From the NCBI RefSeq assembly GCF_018860745.1, contig NZ_JAHKPY010000002.1, positions 558,001 through 622,000 on the forward strand: a stretch of DNA of 64,000 nucleotides. Reading direction: 5' to 3'. Numbering within the stretch: the stretch's first letter is position 1; every line of letters begins with the position of its first letter. The notes under the pieces were generated by a model. The model saw nothing but the letters and a program-made list of their open reading frames with translations. It ran no database searches and was not told where the DNA came from. The DNA is from Zobellia uliginosa (lineage in GTDB: Bacteria; Bacteroidota; Bacteroidia; Flavobacteriales; Flavobacteriaceae). Positions 18,127 to 27,780 of this stretch are shown one piece after another. The position numbers and the translations under genes are program-made.

Positions 18127-19308
18127 CTAAAAAGATGTAGTAAAGGAAGTACTAGAAAGCAAAGCTTTACTCTTTTTTCCTATAAATAAGTAAGACTCCG
18201 GTTGGTATAAAATTGAGTAAATGGCAATATCAGCCTGTTTTTCATCACTTTCATAAAGAAAATCATAAATTCTTCGACGTAAAAAACCAAATTTCTTAAT
18301 TCGGTAATCTATCAATTCAATATTTGAAAATTCCGTTTCAAATGGTATTCGGTTAAATTTCAAGGTATCTGAAAGAGGTGAGGTTTTCTTTGAATTAGCG
18401 TATTTGGTCCTATTAGCGTTATATTTTTCAATAATCCCCTTTTCACGTGCATACTGTTTCAATGCTTTGGATAAATAATAAAGTTTCGCCTTTATTCTGG
18501 CGCCTAAATCCTTCTTTTTGAAAAAAATATGATAATCGTAATTATAAACCGTATTACACCAGCGCCTTTTCCAATAAAAATCGCCTTTAGAGAAGGTAAT
18601 GAGTTTTATTTGGTTGGCAATACACCATTCTATTTGCTTCATTAAATCAGTATAACCAGTATTGAATTTGGAATAATCAATATCATACGTTCGGATATAT
18701 TGAAAAATAACATTTTTCATGTGGAAGTTCAAACAAATATCAATAGGCATATTTCCGTTGTAAATAATATAGAAGGAAGCTTTCTTATCAATAATCATTT
18801 GGTAGACATTTTCCCTGTAAAATTTTTGTGTAGTCAGGTTTATATTGTCTTTTATTCCTTTCTCCAGTGAACGTAACGCTAGTAAACGGTAGAATTCGTC
18901 CATAATAAAATCGTACACGTCCTTATCAATTGCCCCAAAATACATTTCATATCTAATGTCAAAACATTGTTCCAATTTTTTTTGTTCTCGGCGTAGTTTA
19001 TAGCGACTAGACTTACCGAAACGGTCATTTAGATAATCATTTAATGAAGGAACATTTTTAAAATCAATGAGAAATCCAGGATATTGTTTTATCGTGTGGA
19101 ATCCCACATTTTCAGGAAGGTTTCTTGTTGTTAGCTTAAAATAGCCGGGTACGTCGTGTACTACGAAAGTTGAATGTAGTAGTTGAAATTCCTTATCGTT
19201 AGTATTGCTAAATAAAAGTTCATTGGTGTATCTATTGTGCAATTGCCTATAGTGGGTAGGAAGTTCTTCCTTGGTGTAAGCATCGAAAAAAAAATTTGTA
19301 GAATTCAT
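18127..19308 (-). CDS. GNAT/FemAB-like acyltransferase (CelD/BioF2-type), copy 1
   Basis: The product is a 393-residue soluble protein of the double-GNAT 'Acetyltransf_6' kind found in exopolysaccharide loci. The basic segment GKSSRYKLRREQKK (about 98-111), a substrate-strand NMPIDICLNFH, and the late FSKGDFYWKRRW followed by YNYDYHIFF are typical. It is clearly paralogous to the gene at 21827, which has matching SSRYKL and FSKGYFDYKTRW segments. The two copies bracket an SGNH + MBOAT pair. The most likely job is N- or O-acylation of a nucleotide-linked or lipid-linked sugar in the cytosol. The acyl donor is unknown, and aminoacyl transfer is also possible. Confidence 0.65.
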   Translation of the reverse strand: MNSTNFFFDAYTKEELPTHYRQLHNRYTNELLFSNTNDKEFQLLHSTFVVHDVPGYFKLTTRNLPENVGFHTIKQYPGFLIDFKNVPSLNDYLNDRFGKSSRYKLRREQKKLEQCFDIRYEMYFGAIDKDVYDFIMDEFYRLLALRSLEKGIKDNINLTTQKFYRENVYQMIIDKKASFYIIYNGNMPIDICLNFHMKNVIFQYIRTYDIDYSKFNTGYTDLMKQIEWCIANQIKLITFSKGDFYWKRRWCNTVYNYDYHIFFKKKDLGARIKAKLYYLSKALKQYAREKGIIEKYNANRTKYANSKKTSPLSDTLKFNRIPFETEFSNIELIDYRIKKFGFLRRRIYDFLYESDEKQADIAIYSILYQPESYLFIGKKSKALLSSTSFTTSF

Positions 19309-19360
19309 ATAGTGGTTAAGGTCACCAATACAAAAATCGATATTTTGATTGACCGTTATA

Positions 19361-20326
19361 CTATTTTTTTTGCTCTTTTAAATAATCCGCTAATTCTTTT
19401 GCTATAAGTGATCGGCCATATGCGTTCCAATGATGGTCGTATATAAGCGTAGTTGGTTTTTTGGAGTTCTCAAATTTAGGAGCGAAATCTATATACTTAA
19501 TTCCATTGTTCCTACAAAAATCTAAGAACCGATCGCTTGTTTTTCTACTATCTAGGAGTAGGCTTGTTTTGCTTTTATCAAACCCGTATAACTCAATCAA
19601 ATTTTTAAAATTAGCAATTCGTTGTTTGTCAATTTTGAGCTTTTCCGCTTCACTATCCTTTAACTCGTTTGTTTTATACGCCTTATCTGTCTCATTAAAA
19701 GCTATACCGCCTTGCGCAAGTTTCTTTAGAGGTTCTACAATACCTATTTTACTCCCATAAGCCAACAGTTTTATATTATCCCTTATTTTAAAAACAGTGG
19801 AAGACAACATTTTTATCCGTCCTTTATTCGGCTCATATTCCGCACGTCCCAAATCATTCTCGTAATTTAGGTATAACACGATTTTATCTATTAGCTGAAA
19901 GTCTTTGTGGTAGGCATAAACTAAATGCATCTGGTTGGCAAAGTCATATCCGGCATACCCATATTCATATACTTCAACATCTTTTACCTTGTTTTCAATT
20001 TGCTTACCAATGGAATTTGAAAAATCTTGATGAAACCCTTCAATGAAGGAATCCCCAATTAAGGCCATTTCAAATTTATCTGCGGACGGATTAAACTCTC
20101 TAAACGAATTAAAGCCGGCTTTGTTGATGTGAAATTTGGAAAAGTTTTGATTTCTATTACCCGTAACAGCATAGCCATCGTGGTCAGGTATACGTTTTTC
20201 AACGCCATATTTATCAATAAACCTTGGCGGGTCTTCTGTATACAAATGAAACACTCTAACGATTACTTCTAGTAAAAGAAGGATTAAGAGTATGTATAAG
20301 ACCGATTTTAGAATAAATTTTCTCAT
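19361..20326 (-). CDS. SGNH-fold AlgX/AlgJ-like O-acyltransferase partner (pair A)
   Basis: The product is a 321-residue protein with one N-terminal signal anchor (LKSVLYILLILLLLEVIVRV) and a periplasmic SGNH domain. Block I is ALIGDSFIEG with the nucleophilic Ser near residue 94. The C-terminal Asp-His pair is in YDHHWNAYG near residue 300. It is encoded 5 bases downstream of an MBOAT gene. By analogy with AlgI-AlgJ/AlgX and PatA-PatB systems, the MBOAT would pass an acyl group across the membrane and this protein would transfer it to the polymer. Which sugar is modified is unknown. Confidence 0.8.
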   Translation of the reverse strand: MRKFILKSVLYILLILLLLEVIVRVFHLYTEDPPRFIDKYGVEKRIPDHDGYAVTGNRNQNFSKFHINKAGFNSFREFNPSADKFEMALIGDSFIEGFHQDFSNSIGKQIENKVKDVEVYEYGYAGYDFANQMHLVYAYHKDFQLIDKIVLYLNYENDLGRAEYEPNKGRIKMLSSTVFKIRDNIKLLAYGSKIGIVEPLKKLAQGGIAFNETDKAYKTNELKDSEAEKLKIDKQRIANFKNLIELYGFDKSKTSLLLDSRKTSDRFLDFCRNNGIKYIDFAPKFENSKKPTTLIYDHHWNAYGRSLIAKELADYLKEQKK

Positions 20327-20331
20327 CCAGA

Positions 20332-21786
20332 TTAAAATTGAAAGTAAATAAATGAGCGGTTTACACCATCGTCATAGAATAATAAGATACTTAAAATAAC
20401 TAACGTATATAAAAGAAACCGGACTAGTGGCGATCCAAATTTAAACGGATTTCGCTCATCTTTTCTAATTAGATATTCATAGACGGTGAATAATGCCACT
20501 AGCAAATAAAAGTCGAACATTCTATACCCCATAGGGTGCATATAAGGTTCGTAGCTAAAATTATTTCCTATTTGCTTGATGAAATCAAATGATGAGGAAA
20601 GGGAAGGAGACCTAAAGAATATTCTTGAAAAAGTAACAAGAAAGAATGTTAGGAGCACCTGTAGTATTTCGGTGATGCTGGGAAACCATGTTTTTTCCGC
20701 AATTACATTATTGGCGTAGACCCTATTTCTGCCCATTAGAAACACTGGAATATAAAGAAGCGCGTGAATTGCGCCCCAAAAGACAAATGTCCAATTGGCT
20801 CCGTGCCATAGACCACTAACTAGGAAAATAACAGCAATATTCCGCAATGATTTTAGTTTACTTACCCTTGAGCCGCCCATAGGTATGTAAAGGTAGTGTC
20901 TAAACCAAGTACTTAGGGAAATGTGCCATCTCTGCCAATATTCCGCAATGTTTCGCGAGAAGTTGGGAAATTTAAAGTTGGACATCAGTTCCACCCCAAA
21001 CAGCTTAGCCGTTCCTATGGCAATATCCGTATATCCGCTAAAATCTCCATATACTTGAAAACTAAACAGGGATACTCCTAAAATTAGGGTAGAGGCAGGG
21101 TAGTCTGCGTAATTGGTAAAAATATCATCTACTATGGGAGCTAAAGAATCTGCGATAACCAGTTTCTTAAAAAAGCCCCAGAGAATTAGCTTTAGACCAC
21201 TAGTTGCTTGCTCATATCTAAAAATCCGCCTAGTATTAATTTGATCTAATAAGTTGGATGCGCGTTCAATAGGACCTGCTACCAACTGTGGGAAAAATGC
21301 AACGAAAGCAGCAAACGAAATAAAATTTTTAGTAGGTTTTAGTTTTTTATAATAAATGTCAAATGAATAGGACATGGTTTGAAATGTGTAGAAAGAAATA
21401 CCTACCGGTAGAATAATGCGGAGTGTCCAGACGCTCTTAATATTATAACCAAGCGCATTTACGGATTCTATAAATGAGTCAACAAAAAAATTGAAATACT
21501 TAAAGAAACCTAGAAGTCCCAAATTGAAGCCTACACTTACCCATAGCCAATATCTAGCTTTCTGTTTGTTATCTTGATTTTTAAAAATTTGTTGACCAAC
21601 AAAGAAATCTAGAACTGTGCTGAAAAAGATAAGAACAAGGAAGCGCCAGTCCCACCAGCCATAAAAAACATAACTAGCAACAATAACCAATAAATTTTGA
21701 ATCTTCAGGCTTTTCTTAAATACAAACCAGTAGAGTATAAACACTACTGGAAGAAAAATCAAAAAATCAAGAGAATTAAAAAGCAC
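20332..21786 (-). CDS. MBOAT-family O-acyltransferase, AlgI-like (pair A)
   Basis: The product is a 484-residue polytopic inner-membrane protein of the AlgI/DltB type. It opens MLFNSLDFLIFLPVVFILYW, usual for the family. It has the STWFRHYLYIPMGGSR motif (about 290-307) and the SGLWHGANWTF motif (about 320-330), which carries the invariant histidine. It moves an acyl group, normally acetyl, from the cytosol to the periplasm. It overlaps nothing and is followed after 5 bases by its SGNH partner. A second full pair lies at 42540-44752, and the two MBOATs are recognisably similar along their length. Confidence 0.9.
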   Translation of the reverse strand: MLFNSLDFLIFLPVVFILYWFVFKKSLKIQNLLVIVASYVFYGWWDWRFLVLIFFSTVLDFFVGQQIFKNQDNKQKARYWLWVSVGFNLGLLGFFKYFNFFVDSFIESVNALGYNIKSVWTLRIILPVGISFYTFQTMSYSFDIYYKKLKPTKNFISFAAFVAFFPQLVAGPIERASNLLDQINTRRIFRYEQATSGLKLILWGFFKKLVIADSLAPIVDDIFTNYADYPASTLILGVSLFSFQVYGDFSGYTDIAIGTAKLFGVELMSNFKFPNFSRNIAEYWQRWHISLSTWFRHYLYIPMGGSRVSKLKSLRNIAVIFLVSGLWHGANWTFVFWGAIHALLYIPVFLMGRNRVYANNVIAEKTWFPSITEILQVLLTFFLVTFSRIFFRSPSLSSSFDFIKQIGNNFSYEPYMHPMGYRMFDFYLLVALFTVYEYLIRKDERNPFKFGSPLVRFLLYTLVILSILLFYDDGVNRSFIYFQF

Positions 21787-21826
21787 TGTTATTTAAATTT
21801 TAGTTTGATAATGATTTGAAATAGAA

Positions 21827-23071
21827 TTATATAGGAGACACTTTCACCTGTTTGGCATTTCCAATAAAATAGTATTGGCCAGCAGTATTGGCAAAAGCCT
21901 TGAGGTTTTTAAAATATTCATTATTAAGATATAAGAACTCAAATGCTTGTGTTTTTATTTTATGGTTTTCAGATAAGTTTAAATCTATTTCTGTCAGCCC
22001 TGCTGGTAAAGGCTCGGAAGAAATATCTTCAAACTTGTACCGGGCTTCTGAAGTAACAACCTCTGTTTTCCTATTTTTAAGTTTATAGGTTAACTTATGT
22101 AATCTTTCGTTAACGTTTTTATCCCGTAATTTCTGTTTAAAATCAAAGAAAGACTTGATTGCAAATGCCAAAGTTTTGGCTGTTAAAGAAGCGGAGTCGT
22201 ATAAAATATGATAATTAAAATCATAGGTTTTGTTGGACCACCGGGTTTTGTAATCAAAATACCCTTTAGAAAAATCAAAGATTTCAATTTTTTCGGAAAT
22301 GCAGTATTCTACTAACTTCATAATAGTAACAGAGCCTAAATGAAATTTGCCGTAATCGATATCAAAAACAGTAATAGCATCAAAAAGAACGGCGTCCGAG
22401 TGGTAGTTAAGCGTTACTCCAATTGGATTGTCGCCGTCATAAATAACGAAAAGGGAGGCTTTTTTTTCCAGTATTAAGGGGTAGGCAACATCATAATAAA
22501 ATTCCCATTCTTCAGGATTGAGATTGTTATTGGTAATCTGTTTATCATCAAAACGCTTGATGAGCAAGTTTTTAAATGATTCAAAAATAAAATCATATTG
22601 AACTTTTGTAATCTCACCACAGTACACTTTGTACGAAACATCAAAACAAGCTTCAAACCGTTTTTTATACTTATTCAATTTGTACCTACTACTCTTGCTA
22701 AACGTTGAGAGCATGTACTCATTTAAGTTATTATATTTACCTAATTCAATGGCAAAACCAGGGTATTGCTTGGAATAATGAATTTTTAATGGATGGTCAG
22801 AAGCAATAGTAGTATCTCTATTGAAATATGCGGGCACATCATAAATAAGAAATACCTTTTTTTTATAATCTCTGGCAAGCTCAGGCGTAATGTTGTAGTC
22901 CATACCCTTGGTAAGGGTTTTTCCGTAATTAGTGTATAAGGGCAAGCTAGCATGTTTGTAAAAGCCAACGTCTGCAAGGAAATCAAACCTTATAGGCTCT
23001 TCTCCTTGGTCAAAATGTTTTGCCCAAATAGAAGTATAGGTGTCCGATAGGAATGGGTTGTTCTTTACCAA
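21827..23071 (-). CDS. GNAT/FemAB-like acyltransferase (CelD/BioF2-type), copy 2
   Basis: The product is a 414-residue paralog of the gene at 18127. Shared landmarks are KSSRYKLNKYKKRFEACFDV (about 125-144), KASLFVIYDGDNPIGVTLNYH (matching KASFYIIYNGNMPIDICLNFH), and FSKGYFDYKTRWSN with YDFNYHILY. The extra C-terminal 30-40 residues differ. It lies between the third acyltransferase (12 bases upstream) and the MBOAT gene (40 bases downstream), so all are likely one transcript. A cytosolic acyl- or aminoacyl-transferase acting on a sugar precursor is inferred. Divergence between the copies suggests different acceptors. Confidence 0.65.
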   Translation of the reverse strand: MVKNNPFLSDTYTSIWAKHFDQGEEPIRFDFLADVGFYKHASLPLYTNYGKTLTKGMDYNITPELARDYKKKVFLIYDVPAYFNRDTTIASDHPLKIHYSKQYPGFAIELGKYNNLNEYMLSTFSKSSRYKLNKYKKRFEACFDVSYKVYCGEITKVQYDFIFESFKNLLIKRFDDKQITNNNLNPEEWEFYYDVAYPLILEKKASLFVIYDGDNPIGVTLNYHSDAVLFDAITVFDIDYGKFHLGSVTIMKLVEYCISEKIEIFDFSKGYFDYKTRWSNKTYDFNYHILYDSASLTAKTLAFAIKSFFDFKQKLRDKNVNERLHKLTYKLKNRKTEVVTSEARYKFEDISSEPLPAGLTEIDLNLSENHKIKTQAFEFLYLNNEYFKNLKAFANTAGQYYFIGNAKQVKVSPI

Positions 23072-23083
23072 AACAGGTTAGTA

Positions 23084-24133
23084 TTAATGTGATTTGGGTA
23101 TTTGGCGGTATGCAGGAAAAAAGTTGCTCTCTCCGTCATTGGTTTTTTCACTTAGCTGCTCTCCACGCTTTTTTACCAAATCTTTATAAACTTTAGGATT
23201 TACAATGTACTTCCAAAACTTGGCAGGTCTGTGATTTTTTGAAAAAGTAGATTTAAAGGCATAAAGGGAATCATTCTTAACCCCTTTACCACCACCTAGA
23301 TTAAAATACTTATAACCTTCTTCGGAGGCATCAATACGCATGGTATCAATTATAAGTTTTATGGCATTTAGATTTAAATATTTTTCTTTGTAGCCTGACA
23401 AATGATATTGGACAATATCATCCATTTTAATGAACATTGCCCCCCCTATAATTTCATCTGTTTCATTTATTACGCATAATAAAAGTTCTGTTTTAAAAAA
23501 GGAACTGAGCATAAATTGATAGAAGTACCGATCGTTAAAAAAATAGCTATCATCTGCATGAACCCTACGCATATTTTCATAGTAAATATCAATAAAAGCG
23601 CGGATGTCTTGTTCAGACGTCCCTTTTCTTACCGAGCAAACCTTTCTAGATTTGTTTATATATGTTTTTAAACGACTACTATATTGCTGCCTTTGAAGGT
23701 CAAGAGGTAATGTGAGGTCTATATAAACTACTTCGCCAGGGCTTGAAATTTCGCCAATATCGGCAAGAATCTCTTCTTGATGCTCAATATAGGGGTGAAG
23801 CCTGGAAAAAACGGAAACAATTTTTTGCTCTATAAATAACTTTTGAAGTTCACTTTTAAAGTTGGTGTTTTCAAAATTGAGTTTTTTTGTGCTACACAGA
23901 GGTCCGGCATAGCCATAAACAGAAGTTACATCTTTATAGCTCGTGCCTTCAATATCCCTAATCATTAAAGGTAGAATGATGCTAGCGCCCTCTTCTTCAT
24001 AATGGATAAGTATAGGCGTTTCGTCCTCCCCCTTGGAGAGATAGTGGTAGTGGTAGGTATGGTAGAAGTCACAGTGGTCAACAGTTTTTAAAATGTCGTT
24101 CCAATCACTTCTTTCCGTTATGATTTCAATCAT
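23084..24133 (-). CDS. GNAT/FemAB-like acyltransferase, third family member
   Basis: The product is a 349-residue protein resembling lipid II:glycine glycyltransferase/FemAB-type double-GNAT proteins found in polysaccharide clusters. Landmarks are SVYGYAGPLCS near residue 73, YINKSRKVCSVRKG near 157, IIGGAMFIKMDDIVQYHLSG in the second half, and FNLGGGKGVKNDSLYAFKST near 296. The last two are typical of the second GNAT repeat of this group. It is more distant from the two CelD-like copies nearby than they are from each other. Role inferred as acyl or aminoacyl transfer to an amino sugar; the substrate is unknown. Confidence 0.65.
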   Translation of the reverse strand: MIEIITERSDWNDILKTVDHCDFYHTYHYHYLSKGEDETPILIHYEEEGASIILPLMIRDIEGTSYKDVTSVYGYAGPLCSTKKLNFENTNFKSELQKLFIEQKIVSVFSRLHPYIEHQEEILADIGEISSPGEVVYIDLTLPLDLQRQQYSSRLKTYINKSRKVCSVRKGTSEQDIRAFIDIYYENMRRVHADDSYFFNDRYFYQFMLSSFFKTELLLCVINETDEIIGGAMFIKMDDIVQYHLSGYKEKYLNLNAIKLIIDTMRIDASEEGYKYFNLGGGKGVKNDSLYAFKSTFSKNHRPAKFWKYIVNPKVYKDLVKKRGEQLSEKTNDGESNFFPAYRQIPKSH

Positions 24134-24409
24134 TTATTTTGACTAAATATCAGAAGAGACAATCGTGCCTACTTCATGGGTTTTGGTATAGGTTTGATTT
24201 TGATGACAAACAAATATTACCCATAATGGAAACTTCTGATATCAGCACTTAATAAAACACCATTGGTTAAGGCCATTTGATTAAGAATTAATTAAAAATC
24301 AGTTTATTCAATTACTATTTAAATCCATTTTAGATAAAGGATTTAAGTTTAAAATCTTTAATATAAATTTACAACTTCACTAAGTATTATCAAAAAAACG
24401 AGCGCTATT

Positions 24410-25066
24410 CTAATATATTTTAATATCCCCTAAACTTTTAACAAAGCTCTGTGGTAAGTTCTCTTTGGTAAAGTAAAGAAATGAATCACTATGAATATTG
24501 AGGCCATTATCAATTAAGCCAATAGAATTCCAATTTAGTTGATTGGGAGCTATAAAATCTTTTCTTACATTATCTGCCACATAACAGTATGTATGGTCTT
24601 TAAAACTGTTCTCTATGGCTAAGTAGTTATTTTCATTTGGTTTCTCCGTACCCAGCTCTTCAGAAATAACAATTTTATCAAAATAATGTTCAATACGTAA
24701 TGCATTGAGTTTTGCTCTTTGTGTTTTACTTCGGCCATCGGTAATTATAGCAAGTTTCCCTTTATTTTCTTTAATGGTCTCTAATAAAGGAATAACGCCC
24801 TGAAACGGGCTTATTGATGGTGTATGATTTCGATAAGAGGTTATTAATGTCTTTTTTTCAACGGAAAAAGTAGTTGTTAAATACTCAAATACATTTTCCT
24901 TATTACGGTACATCGAAAACATTTTAACAAAAAGATGTTCCCATTGGTTAGGATTTAATTCTTTGGCGATGGCACAATAAGCCGATCTTAAATAATCTAC
25001 TTCATTATAGAGTGTGTCGTCCAAATCAAAAACGATGACCGAATTTTCATTAACCTTTATATCCAT
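24410..25066 (-). CDS. HAD-IA family phosphatase
   Basis: The product is a 218-residue cytosolic HAD hydrolase. The nucleophile motif is VIVFDLDDTLYNEV (Asp14, Asp16), motif II is IITDGRSKTQ near residue 110, the lysine is in GTEKPNENNY, and the acidic motif is CYVADNVRKDF near 165. The start codon overlaps the upstream ATP-grasp gene by 17 bases, which suggests tight coupling. The pair could make a small modifying group (ATP-dependent ligation followed by dephosphorylation). This is inference from the arrangement only. The 276 bases between this gene's stop and 24133 hold nothing I can name. Confidence 0.8.
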   Translation of the reverse strand: MDIKVNENSVIVFDLDDTLYNEVDYLRSAYCAIAKELNPNQWEHLFVKMFSMYRNKENVFEYLTTTFSVEKKTLITSYRNHTPSISPFQGVIPLLETIKENKGKLAIITDGRSKTQRAKLNALRIEHYFDKIVISEELGTEKPNENNYLAIENSFKDHTYCYVADNVRKDFIAPNQLNWNSIGLIDNGLNIHSDSFLYFTKENLPQSFVKSLGDIKIY

Positions 25067-26018
25067 GGACTAAAATTTCATCATCATATCTAATCATGAG
25101 AAGGTCTTTTTCCCAACAGTCAAAATTTTCTTCTATTTGCTTGCCTAATATAAATTCCTCTAAAACCCATTTTGGATAATTGGCACCGGCCAAGTAGGAT
25201 AGGGGGTAACCACCACCAAACCGGGGGTTGATTTCAATTGCTCTTATTTTATCTTCTGTACCATGAACAAAAAACTGAGCTGTTAAACAGCCTACGGCTC
25301 CTTCAACTTTTGCTAAGTTCTTCTTGATATAATCAACCAAGAGGTTCTTTACGGTCAAGGCTTTATATACTTCCCCATCTCTTACTTCAATTCTTTTGCG
25401 GGGCACTACGCATTTTAGCATGTTGTCTTTTCCGTAGTAAAGGTCACACGTAAACTCATTATAAACATCATGGTCAAGATATTCCAAGAACATTAGTTTT
25501 TCATTTTCAAAATGATAATCAGTCAAATCTTTTTGGTCCTTTATAAGATAGGTGTCAACACTTCTACTACCATCTATGGGTTTAATGAATAGAGGTAAAG
25601 TGTAGTCTTCTTTGGTAAATTCTTTGGCTACAGAAACATTGTGTTCTTCAAAGAACTTATGAATTTGTCTTTTGTCTCTACATTTACCAACAAATTCCGT
25701 TGAAGCTACAATAGGAGTAATGCCATTTTGCTCTAGCAATGTTCTATTTTGCGCCAGGGGTAACAGTTCCGTATCAATTGTAGGGATTAACAAGCTTATG
25801 TCACGACTATTGCATTCTTTGACCAAAACATTAAAATAATCTGGATGGGTAACGAATGGCACTTTAAAATAGCCGTCAGCTACCTGACAAGCACCTGAGA
25901 GTGTTGGGTTTGCATCTGATGCATAAACTTTAGCTTCAGGATATAGCTTTTTAAGTTCCTTTTGAAATGCTCTGACCAGTGACACGCGTCTACCTGCGGA
26001 AGATATAAGAATATTCAT
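25050..26018 (-). CDS. ATP-grasp ligase (carbamoyl-phosphate synthase-like)
   Basis: The product is a 322-residue ATP-grasp enzyme. The N-terminal pre-ATP domain starts [18 protein letters not shown] and includes YASDANPTLSGACQVAD. The ATP-binding part (about 110-300) has PLFIKPIDGSRSVDTYL, and the Mg-binding motif is RAIEINPRFGGGYPLSY. Such stand-alone ligases form an amide or thioester bond between a carboxylate and an amine at the expense of ATP. Next to a HAD gene in a capsule locus it may attach an amino acid or amide to a sugar. It overlaps the upstream GT2 by 4 bases (ATGA). Confidence 0.8.
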   Translation of the reverse strand: MNILISSAGRRVSLVRAFQKELKKLYPEAKVYASDANPTLSGACQVADGYFKVPFVTHPDYFNVLVKECNSRDISLLIPTIDTELLPLAQNRTLLEQNGITPIVASTEFVGKCRDKRQIHKFFEEHNVSVAKEFTKEDYTLPLFIKPIDGSRSVDTYLIKDQKDLTDYHFENEKLMFLEYLDHDVYNEFTCDLYYGKDNMLKCVVPRKRIEVRDGEVYKALTVKNLLVDYIKKNLAKVEGAVGCLTAQFFVHGTEDKIRAIEINPRFGGGYPLSYLAGANYPKWVLEEFILGKQIEENFDCWEKDLLMIRYDDEILVHGYKG

Positions 26019-27034
26019 TGTTTTAAAGTATAAAAAGATCGGAACATCTTTATGAACGGATTTATCAAAGGTTTTCTATTAAATACGAAAACCAAGCAAG
26101 AATAGCCTATTCCGTGATAATCTTCACCTATGAATTTCTTTAAGGGGTAAGCATCTATTTTTTCAAAATCCGATAACATGGCAGGAATTTCCGAAACCGA
26201 GATATCTGACTTCATCAAACGAACCATTAAGAAGAAAACAAACGACTGTTGTCTTGTTTTTAATCTTTTAATACAGGCTTCTGCATTTGGATGGTTACTT
26301 GGTATTGTTAATATCAATTTATCAAATACATGTGCGGCATTTGCGTTGTCATATATGACTTTATTGTAATGCTCAGGACTCTTGTTGCGCATTGCCGATG
26401 TTGGCAGAATACGATATCTATGCACGTCCAGGTTTGTATGTGCCATTCTTTTGGCCTTACAGAATAGTTCAGCCGTAAGTATGGCATCTTCCATCCATTT
26501 ACCTTCTATAAACCGAATACCGGTATTTTTTATAAAGTCCCTTTTAATTAGATACCACCAGATTTCGTTTTGATGTTTTCTATGCGCCACATAAGAAATT
26601 CCATCCTCTATAGTTAGGGAATCTAGTTTATCACCTAAGTTATCTGAAATAGGATATCTCTTTTCTACAACAGATTTTGTTTTGAAAGTGAGTATGTCTA
26701 AACTATTTTCTATTGCTAAGTTCAATAGAATGGGTAAGGTGTCCTTGGCAATGTAATCATCAGGGTCTAAGAAATAAATATATTCGCCTTGCGCTAAATC
26801 AAAACCTGAATTACGAGCAGCTCCAACACCGGCATTTTTTTTATCGATTACTTTTATATGGTCATTTTGCTTGGAGTAATCAATAGCAATTTTAAGGGTA
26901 TTATCTTTAGACTCGTCGTTAACGATGATGATTTCGTATTCGTCAGGATTTAATCTTTGGTTCAATAGGCTATCTACACATTCTTGTAGATATAATTCCA
27001 TATTGTAGCAGGGAATGATTATACTTAACTTCAT
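26015..27034 (-). CDS. GT2 family glycosyltransferase
   Basis: The product is a 339-residue GT-A fold, inverting-type glycosyltransferase. The N-terminal [32 protein letters not shown] and the DxD-type metal motif YFLDPDDYI (about 89-97) are clear, followed by a WMEDAI catalytic-region motif near residue 178. It is predicted cytosolic or membrane-associated and adds one sugar to the undecaprenyl-linked repeat unit. Four-base ATGA overlaps link it to the initiating transferase upstream and the ATP-grasp gene downstream. The sugar is not predictable. Confidence 0.9.
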   Translation of the reverse strand: MKLSIIIPCYNMELYLQECVDSLLNQRLNPDEYEIIIVNDESKDNTLKIAIDYSKQNDHIKVIDKKNAGVGAARNSGFDLAQGEYIYFLDPDDYIAKDTLPILLNLAIENSLDILTFKTKSVVEKRYPISDNLGDKLDSLTIEDGISYVAHRKHQNEIWWYLIKRDFIKNTGIRFIEGKWMEDAILTAELFCKAKRMAHTNLDVHRYRILPTSAMRNKSPEHYNKVIYDNANAAHVFDKLILTIPSNHPNAEACIKRLKTRQQSFVFFLMVRLMKSDISVSEIPAMLSDFEKIDAYPLKKFIGEDYHGIGYSCLVFVFNRKPLINPFIKMFRSFYTLKQ

Positions 27035-27642
27035 ACTTTACTATTTCCTGTAAAAACTTCCATTGTAGCACTTGAATCTGAACTGATACCGTCACTTTTA
27101 AGAACTTTCTGAATCGTTAGAAATATTATTTTCAAATCTAATAAAAAAGATAGGTTTTCAACATACCACACGTCATACTCAAATTTTTTATCCCATGATA
27201 TGGCATTTCTACCATTAACCTGCGCCCATCCTGTTATACCTGGTCTAACTAAATGCCTTTTCTTTTGTGTTTCACTGTATAGGGGTAGGTAGGATACTAA
27301 AAGCGGTCTAGGTCCTATCAAACTCATTTCTCCTTTTAAAACATTCAGTAATTGCGGTAGTTCATCAAGAGACGTTTTTCGTATAAATTTCCCTATAGGT
27401 GTAAGTCTAATTTCATCAGGCAGTAAATTTCCATTCTCATCTTTCCTATCATTCATGGTTTTAAACTTAAGAATTTTAAAAACCACCTCATTTTTACCTG
27501 GTCTTTTTTGTACAAAGAAAACATTACCCTTATTAGATATAGCCAGAAAAAGAATAACAAATACCATCAGCGGTCCCGCAACTATTAATCCAAATAGCGC
27601 GACAAGAAAATCAATTAATCTTTTAAGTATAGCTTTATACAT
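27031..27642 (-). CDS. Initiating phosphosugar transferase, PglC-like small membrane transferase
   Basis: The product is a 203-residue monotopic phosphoglycosyl transferase that puts the first sugar-1-phosphate onto undecaprenyl phosphate. It has a single re-entrant N-terminal helix ([21 protein letters not shown]), the conserved [14 protein letters not shown] segment, the catalytic Asp-Glu dyad in [16 protein letters not shown], and IGPRPLL. It is the short PglC/WecP type, not the long WbaP/WcaJ type. The locus also encodes PglF- and PglE-like enzymes, so a 4-amino-4,6-dideoxy-HexNAc is a reasonable guess for the first sugar. Confidence 0.9.
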   Translation of the reverse strand: MYKAILKRLIDFLVALFGLIVAGPLMVFVILFLAISNKGNVFFVQKRPGKNEVVFKILKFKTMNDRKDENGNLLPDEIRLTPIGKFIRKTSLDELPQLLNVLKGEMSLIGPRPLLVSYLPLYSETQKKRHLVRPGITGWAQVNGRNAISWDKKFEYDVWYVENLSFLLDLKIIFLTIQKVLKSDGISSDSSATMEVFTGNSKV

Positions 27643-27780
27643 TGGTATAACTAAGGATATAACAAATTAACTATAATATTTTCATTTTTATTGATGACAA
27701 TAGACCAAGTACAATTTTAATGGCTGTAGGGGCTTATACAGAATTTTCTGTCAAAACTTTATCACAGCAGTATTTGTATT

